Assembly: GCA_905214325.1 (NCBI GenBank)
Contig: CAJMLT010000030.1
Span: 1 to 18,619, forward strand
Direction: 5' to 3'
From: an uncultured bacterium
GTDB lineage: Bacteria; Actinomycetota; Coriobacteriia; Coriobacteriales; Eggerthellaceae
DNA: 18,619 nt
Shown: piece after piece, positions 13,966-18,619 of the stretch
Layout: the number at the start of each line of letters is the position of its first letter
Numbering within the stretch: position 1 is the stretch's first letter
The notes under the pieces: model-generated
Told to the model about the DNA's origin: nothing
The model's input: the letters and a program-made list of their open reading frames with translations, nothing else
Databases searched by the model: none
Program-made: the position numbers and the translations under genes

Positions 13966-16900
13966 ATGGGCAAGCGAACTGATATCCGAAAGGCACTCAT
14001 CATCGGATCCGGCCCCATCATCATCGGACAGGCATGTGAATTCGACTATTCGGGAACTCAGGCATGCAAGGCTCTACGCCAGCTGGGTTACGAAATCGTC
14101 CTCGTCAATTCCAACCCCGCCACCATCATGACCGACCCCGACACAGCCGATGCGGTCTACATCGAACCGCTCAACGTCGAACGCATCGAAGCCATCATCG
14201 CCAAAGAGCGCCCCGACGCGCTCCTGCCCAACCTCGGTGGACAATCCGGGCTCAACCTCTGCTCGGATCTGGCCCATGCGGGAGTTCTGGATAAGTACGA
14301 CGTGAAGGTCATCGGCGTACAGGTGGATGCCATCGAACGCGGTGAGGATCGCAATGCCTTCAAGGAAACCATGGAATCGCTCGGCATCGAAATGGCACGC
14401 AGCAAAGTGGCCTACACCGTCGATGAAGCGATCGAAATCGCCGAAGAGCTGGGCTATCCCTGCGTCCTGCGCCCCGCCTACACCATGGGTGGAACGGGTG
14501 GCGGCCTGGTTTACAACGTCGAGGAACTGAGGACGGTCGTAGCCCGTGGATTGCAGGCATCGCCGGTCAACGAGGTTCTGGTCGAAGAAAGCGTATTGGG
14601 TTGGGAAGAGCTCGAGCTCGAAGTCGTGCGTGACCGCTGCGGCAATATGATCACCGTTTGTTTCATCGAAAACATCGACCCCATGGGCGTTCACACCGGT
14701 GACTCCTTCTGCGCCGCTCCCATGATCACCATATCGGAAGACGTACAGAAGCGCCTTCAGGAGAAATCCTATAAAATCGTCGAGGCGGTACAGGTCATCG
14801 GCGGAACCAATGTTCAATGGGCACATGACCCGGTGAGCGATCGCGACGTCATCATCGAAATCAACCCCCGCACCTCCCGCTCCTCGGCGCTGGCTTCCAA
14901 AGCGACGGGATTTCCCATCGCGCTTATCTCCGCCATGCTGGCAAGCGGTCTCACGCTCGCCGAAATCCCCTGCGGGAAATACGGAACGCTCGATCGCTAC
15001 GTACCCGACGGGGATTACATCGTCATCAAATTCGCCCGCTGGGCCTTCGAGAAATTCAAGGGCATCGAAGACAAGCTGGGTACACAAATGCGCGCCGTCG
15101 GCGAAGTGATGTCCATCGGAAAAACCTACAAGGAAGCCTTCCAGAAAGCCATCCGATCCTTGGAAACGGGGCGCTACGGACTCGGCTTCGCCCGCGATTT
15201 CAACGAGAAGACCAAAGAAGAGCTTTTGGGGATGCTGGTCATGCCCACCAGCGAGCGTCAGTTCATCATGTACGAAGCGCTGCGTAAAGGTGCAAGCGTC
15301 GACGAACTTCACGAACTCACCTCCATCAAGAAATACTTCATCGAGCAGATGAAGGAACTGGTCGATGAGGAAGAGAGCCTGCGCGCCTTCGCCGAAGCGC
15401 ACCCCTCGACCCTCCCCGACGATCAGTCGCTCACGAAGGCGAAGAAAGACGGCTTCTCCGACCGCTACCTCTCGCAGCTGCTCGCAATCGACGAGACGAA
15501 GATTCGGGAGCACCGCAAGGCGATAGGCCTGACTCAGTCGTGGGAAGGTGTGCACGTCAGCTCGACCGAAAACAGCGCTTACTACTACTCCACCTACAAC
15601 GCCCCCGATGCCGATCCGGTCACCGACGGCAGAAAAGTCATGATCTTAGGCGGCGGACCCAACCGTATCGGGCAGGGTATCGAATTCGACTACTGCTGCG
15701 TTCATGCGGCCATCGCCCTGCGTAAACTCGGATTCGAGACCATCATCGTCAACTGTAACCCTGAAACCGTATCCACCGACTACGACACTTCGGACAAGCT
15801 CTACTTCGAGCCCCTTACCGTGGAAGACGTTCTGTCCATCTACGAAAAGGAACAGCCCGTCGGGGTGATCGCCCAGTTCGGTGGCCAAACGCCGCTCAAT
15901 CTGGCAGCCGAGCTGGAGCGTGCGGGAGTCAACATATTGGGAACCGGCCCGGACATCATCGACCTGGCCGAAGACCGCGATCGATTCCGTGCGATCATGG
16001 ACGATTTAGCCATCCCCATGCCCGAAGCGGGTATGGCCGTCACGCTCGATGACGCGCTTTCCATCGCCCACACCATAGGCTACCCCGTCATGGTGCGTCC
16101 CAGCTACGTTTTGGGCGGACGCGGCATGGAGGTCGTCTACGACGACGAAAATCTGCGCGGCTATATGGCGGCGGCCGTGGGTGTCACTCCCGATCGGCCT
16201 ATCCTCATCGACCGTTTCCTTAATCACGCTCTGGAGTGTGAGGCCGACGCCATCTGCGACGGCACCCACGCCTTCGTACCTGCGGTTATGGAACATGTCG
16301 AACTGGCAGGTGTCCATTCGGGCGATTCGGCCTGCATCCTGCCTTCGGTCAATATCTCAGCCGAGCATCTGGCCACCATCAAGGATTACACGCGCCGCAT
16401 AGCCGAAGCCATGGGGGTATGCGGGCTCATGAATATGCAATACGCCATCGAAGGCGACACCGTCTACGTTTTGGAAGCCAATCCGCGGGCATCGCGCACG
16501 GTGCCGCTGGTCTCCAAGGTATGCGGTATTCAGATGGTACAGATCGCCACGGAGGTCATGACCGCGCCTTTGACGGGCAGCCCCTCCCCCCTCGCAACCC
16601 TCAAGGAGGCGACGTATAGCCACTACGGCGTGAAGGAAGCGGTATTCCCCTTCAATATGTTCCCCGAAGTGGACCCCGTGCTGGGGCCCGAGATGCGCTC
16701 CACCGGTGAGGTGTTGGGATTGGCAAGCACCTTCGGTGAGGCCTTCTTCAAGGCACAGGAGGCGACCCAGACCGCACTGCCCACGCACGGAACCGTTCTC
16801 ATCAGCGTCAGCGATCGCAACAAGGACGACCTCGTTGCCGTAGCGCAGCAATTCGTACAGGCAGGATTCGACATTCTGGCGACGAAGGGTACCTACGAGG

Positions 16901-17196
16901 AGATAACCCGTGCGGGCATCGGGGCCCGCAAGGTGCTCAAAGCACATGAGGGTCGTCCCAACCTGATCGACCTCATCACCAACGGCGAGGTCGATTTGGT
17001 GCTCAACACGCCCAGTTCCAACGCGGAAAGCGCCCAGGATGACAGCTATATCCGCAAAGCCGCCATCAAGGCTCACGTTCCCTACGTCACCACCATGGCG
17101 GCGGGGATGGCCACGGCACTGGGAATTTGTGCAGCCGGCGAAAATCACGACTCCGAAGTACGGTCGCTTCAGGATATTCACGCCGATATCCGCTAG
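13966..17196 (+). CDS. carB: Carbamoyl-phosphate synthase large subunit
   Basis: 1076 residues against about 1073 in E. coli, so complete. It makes carbamoyl phosphate from bicarbonate, ATP and ammonia supplied by the CarA glutaminase, for arginine and pyrimidine synthesis. Two homologous ATP-grasp halves are visible: the first begins KALIIGSGPIIIGQACEFDY (about 10-29), the second KVMILGGGPNRIGQGIEFDY (about 559-578). Active-site signatures include NPRTSRSSALASKATG and NPRASRTVPLVSKVCG, and the helical oligomerisation region lies between. The C-terminal MGS-like allosteric domain (from about 937) has ISVSDRNKDDL, ILATKGT, HEGRPNLIDLI and NGEVDLVLNT. AAGGGG sits seven bases upstream of the ATG. 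No carA, pyr or arg gene adjoins it in this window, so the small subunit must be encoded elsewhere. Confidence 0.98.
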   Translation: MGKRTDIRKALIIGSGPIIIGQACEFDYSGTQACKALRQLGYEIVLVNSNPATIMTDPDTADAVYIEPLNVERIEAIIAKERPDALLPNLGGQSGLNLCSDLAHAGVLDKYDVKVIGVQVDAIERGEDRNAFKETMESLGIEMARSKVAYTVDEAIEIAEELGYPCVLRPAYTMGGTGGGLVYNVEELRTVVARGLQASPVNEVLVEESVLGWEELELEVVRDRCGNMITVCFIENIDPMGVHTGDSFCAAPMITISEDVQKRLQEKSYKIVEAVQVIGGTNVQWAHDPVSDRDVIIEINPRTSRSSALASKATGFPIALISAMLASGLTLAEIPCGKYGTLDRYVPDGDYIVIKFARWAFEKFKGIEDKLGTQMRAVGEVMSIGKTYKEAFQKAIRSLETGRYGLGFARDFNEKTKEELLGMLVMPTSERQFIMYEALRKGASVDELHELTSIKKYFIEQMKELVDEEESLRAFAEAHPSTLPDDQSLTKAKKDGFSDRYLSQLLAIDETKIREHRKAIGLTQSWEGVHVSSTENSAYYYSTYNAPDADPVTDGRKVMILGGGPNRIGQGIEFDYCCVHAAIALRKLGFETIIVNCNPETVSTDYDTSDKLYFEPLTVEDVLSIYEKEQPVGVIAQFGGQTPLNLAAELERAGVNILGTGPDIIDLAEDRDRFRAIMDDLAIPMPEAGMAVTLDDALSIAHTIGYPVMVRPSYVLGGRGMEVVYDDENLRGYMAAAVGVTPDRPILIDRFLNHALECEADAICDGTHAFVPAVMEHVELAGVHSGDSACILPSVNISAEHLATIKDYTRRIAEAMGVCGLMNMQYAIEGDTVYVLEANPRASRTVPLVSKVCGIQMVQIATEVMTAPLTGSPSPLATLKEATYSHYGVKEAVFPFNMFPEVDPVLGPEMRSTGEVLGLASTFGEAFFKAQEATQTALPTHGTVLISVSDRNKDDLVAVAQQFVQAGFDILATKGTYEEITRAGIGARKVLKAHEGRPNLIDLITNGEVDLVLNTPSSNAESAQDDSYIRKAAIKAHVPYVTTMAAGMATALGICAAGENHDSEVRSLQDIHADIR

Positions 17197-17230
17197 CGCT
17201 TCTCCTGTATCCGGGGGCAGGGCTTTGGAA

Positions 17231-17260
17231 GCCGTAGGGGGATCGCATGCCTCCTACGGC
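17231..17260 (+). terminator. Stem-loop downstream of carB
   Basis: GCCGTAGGGGG (17231-17241) pairs with CCTCCTACGGC (17250-17260) over 11 bp with one G-U wobble and an 8-base loop, 35 bases after the carB stop. No T-run follows, so it may be an RNA-stabilising hairpin or a factor-assisted terminator. Confidence 0.45.
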
Positions 17261-17321
17261 GCGGCTTCGGCGTAGGCTCGTGGCCACCCAAACGCTTCAA
17301 CACCCTCATCGTCGACCTCGA

Positions 17322-17327
17322 TATAAT
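17322..17327 (+). promoter_or_regulatory. Consensus -10 box for a leaderless transcript
   Basis: A perfect TATAAT ends six bases before the ATG at 17334, so the predicted start point coincides with the start codon. No ribosome site is present. No clear -35 hexamer is visible. This geometry is that of leaderless mRNAs, which are common in actinobacteria. Confidence 0.5.
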
Positions 17328-17333
17328 ATCCCT

Positions 17334-17714
17334 ATGAACTTGCATTACTTGAAAATACGCGACGTCATCGAAACCCCAGACCAGGATTACAAGCTCCTGT
17401 TGGGGTAATTCTTGGATGATTTTTCCTACACCGACGACAAGGCATCTCTTATTGCCGAAGAGCCCGGACGGCTACAGAATGCAGCCCCTTCGTATTGGCC
17501 GGCAATGCTTGCCGCTATCAGTGAAGTCCTTGCCACGGCGAACAACCTACCGGTGCCCCCTTGGGTATTCGAAAACACCTATTATCTCGACAAGCCCACC
17601 TACGCGCTCAATGCTCAAAACGACGCCTTCCGCAATTACCTCATGCAAACCACTCCGCCAGAGTTTTCCAAGCGCAATCTCTATTTGGAAAATAGCGTTT
17701 TAGAAAGGTGCTAG
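17334..17714 (+). pseudogene. Small gene interrupted by an in-frame TAA at codon 25
   Basis: From ATG 17334 the frame reads MNLHYLKIRDVIETPDQDYK LLLG, then TAA (17406-17408), and continues in the same frame, without any shift, as FLDDFSYTDDKASLIAEEPG onward to a stop at 17714, 126 codons in all. The downstream part also has a TTG (17412) that could restart translation to give 100 residues, but without a good ribosome site. Both halves read as one protein, with a short helical N-terminus and a C-terminal PVPPWVFENTYYL followed by TTPPEFSKRNLYLENSVLER. This ending resembles, from memory, small actinobacterial proteins found ahead of nucleotidyltransferase-like (DUF6036-type) genes, possibly toxin-antitoxin pairs. 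No such partner follows here. I assign no function. One GAA/CAA to TAA change would explain the break; a sequencing error or recoding is also possible. Confidence 0.55.
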
Positions 17715-18136
17715 AGCTCGCTCTCTCAAACGTAAGCTCGTAAGCTTTTCAAGTAATTTACTGTCGCATTCCATGAGATGACAATTCAATCGAAACTATT
17801 CGAATGCAGATTCTTGAAGTAGTTTTCCAATAAATAGGAAGCGCCCCGTGAAGTGGCGGTTGAATACGGATAATTGCGCTCGTTTTCGCCTGACAGCGAA
17901 TCCCCAGACCGTACACCAACTTTGGTGCACTTTGCATCAAGGGTGAAACCGTCATGCTGCACCCTTGATGAGCACCATCGCCATTACGTCAGCTCTACCG
18001 TTGTCGCCAAATCCATGCCGAGAAGACGCACCTATCGACCAGCATGCCACCGCCCCAAAACGCAGTTTGGTTCGGCATCAGAGAAAGAACGACTCGAACA
18101 TATTCGTTTGCACAGATTGATTACTCGATACAAGAC
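17715..18136. other. About 420 bases without a convincing gene, trailer side of the CRISPR array
   Basis: Relatively A+T-rich at its left end, in contrast to the flanking chromosome. It holds an 8-base tandem duplication (CGTAAGCT, 17730-17745), a near-palindrome GTACACCAAC/TTTGGTGCAC (17911-17930), a perfect 11-bp inverted repeat (17935-17970), and a stretch at 17837-17869 vaguely like a CRISPR repeat. The short frames running through it are unlike known proteins, lack ribosome sites, and two run on into the CRISPR repeats. Confidence 0.5.
17935..17970. repeat. Perfect 11-bp inverted repeat beside the CRISPR array
   Basis: CATCAAGGGTG (17935-17945) and CACCCTTGATG (17960-17970) pair exactly with a 14-base loop. 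No T-run follows on either strand. It lies about 165 bases beyond the last repeat, on the downstream side if the array is transcribed leftward, so it could end the array transcript. It could also be a remnant of a mobile-element end. Confidence 0.5.
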
Positions 18137-18619
18137 AACACTCCCCACGCCCCCCTCGCGGGGAGCGACATCGTGGTTTCCGTCCGAATGAGGGTGAAGT
18201 CAAATTTCAATCCACGCCCCCCTCGCGGGGAGCGACAGACCCCAAAAGATCAAATGCAAAAACGAGATGATATTTCAATCCACGCCCCCCTCGCGGGGAG
18301 CGACAGACCCGTCGAGGGGGTGTGAGGTTCTGTGAGTATTTCAATCCACGCCCCCCTCGCGGGGAGCGACCGATCTGTTCGACCTCCAGCGCATCGACCA
18401 CCTATTTCAATCCACGCCCCCCTCGCGGGGAGCGACTTAGAGTTCAGATGAGCAATATTGATGATGCACTTATTTCAATCCACGCCCCCCTCGCGGGGAG
18501 CGACGGAGCCGTACGGGGGTCGTGTCCATCCTGACCGAGATTTCAATCCACGCCCCCTCGCGGGGGGCGACCGTGTCGCTGTCGGTGGGTGCATTATAAT
18601 TTTATGATTTTAATCTACG
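18137..18619 (-). CRISPR. CRISPR array, type I-C-like repeats, partial (runs off the right edge)
   Basis: Seven repeats and the start of an eighth. The 33-base unit reads on the plus strand ATTTCAATCCACG, six C, then TCGCGGGGAGCGAC. Exact copies start at 18204, 18272, 18338, 18404 and 18472. The leftmost unit (18137-18169) keeps only its last 25 bases, its first eight matching at two positions. The unit at 18540-18571 is 32 bases, with one C lost and A changed to G. The unit at 18607 has two C-to-T changes in the 13 visible bases. The seven spacers are 33-35 bases and all different. Read on the minus strand, the repeat starts GTCGCTCCCCGCGAG and ends GTGGATTGAAAT, the form known for type I-C, so crRNA should be transcribed leftward with the leader beyond 18619. 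No cas gene is in the window. Confidence 0.97.

Noticed and set aside
14074..15555. Minus-strand open frame of 493 codons inside carB
   Set aside because: It is an antisense shadow of the strongly conserved carB coding sequence, with Asp/Phe/Gly-rich composition and no independent evidence.
13966..17196. carB without adjacent carA as a sign of a special carbamoyl-phosphate synthase
   Set aside because: The protein is full-length and has both ATP-grasp halves and the allosteric domain, and separation of carA and carB occurs in many genomes; nothing in the sequence suggests an ammonia-dependent variant.
17874..18325. Two overlapping plus-strand frames entering the CRISPR array
   Set aside because: Both take their C-terminal residues from CRISPR repeats (APLAGSD, PPRGER type text), have no family resemblance and no ribosome sites.

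Overview
The window is a gene-dense stretch of about 57-60% G+C bacterial chromosome. It carries compact divergent and co-directional operons, several TACAAT/TATAAT -10 boxes, a type I-C-like CRISPR array, and enzymes typical of anaerobes (an Fe-S aldo/keto reductase, an ornithine-cyclodeaminase-like protein). I read it as an anaerobic actinobacterium, most likely class Coriobacteriia (Eggerthellales). That placement rests on protein character and context, not on a marker gene.

Left part (1-3503), all on the minus strand. A truncated ornithine cyclodeaminase-family gene runs off the left edge. To its right is an ammonium operon, amtB followed by a PII gene. Next comes an AEC-family permease. 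A perfect 12-bp stem-loop sits just upstream of the ribosome binding site of the truncated gene.

Middle (3504-12744). Two tandem, translationally adjacent CmpB-type membrane proteins on the plus strand converge on a minus-strand methyltransferase that closely resembles eukaryotic Trm9/ALKBH8. That methyltransferase is arranged head to head, 86 bp apart, with an Elp3 gene (radical SAM plus acetyltransferase). In eukaryotes Elp3 makes cm5U34 in tRNA and Trm9 methylates it to mcm5U34. The pair therefore suggests a bacterial two-enzyme wobble-uridine pathway, and it is the most interesting item here. Downstream of elp3, in the same direction, are an MFS efflux-type transporter overlapping a pepF-type M3 oligopeptidase by 4 nt, then a two-cluster Fe-S aldo/keto reductase. 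A stem-loop terminator follows.

Right part (12829-17260). A minus-strand pair (small three-helix membrane protein, then an XRE regulator with a zinc ribbon) diverges from a complete carB (carbamoyl-phosphate synthase large subunit) with no carA beside it.

Far right (17261-18619). This is accessory DNA. A small gene has a perfect -10 box six bases before its ATG but an in-frame TAA at codon 25. About 420 nt without a convincing gene follow, then a CRISPR array that runs off the right edge. Repeat polarity and the eroded terminal repeat imply transcription leftward (minus strand), so the leader and any cas genes should lie to the right, outside the window. The repeats nearest the right edge are variants, one of them with compensating stem changes.
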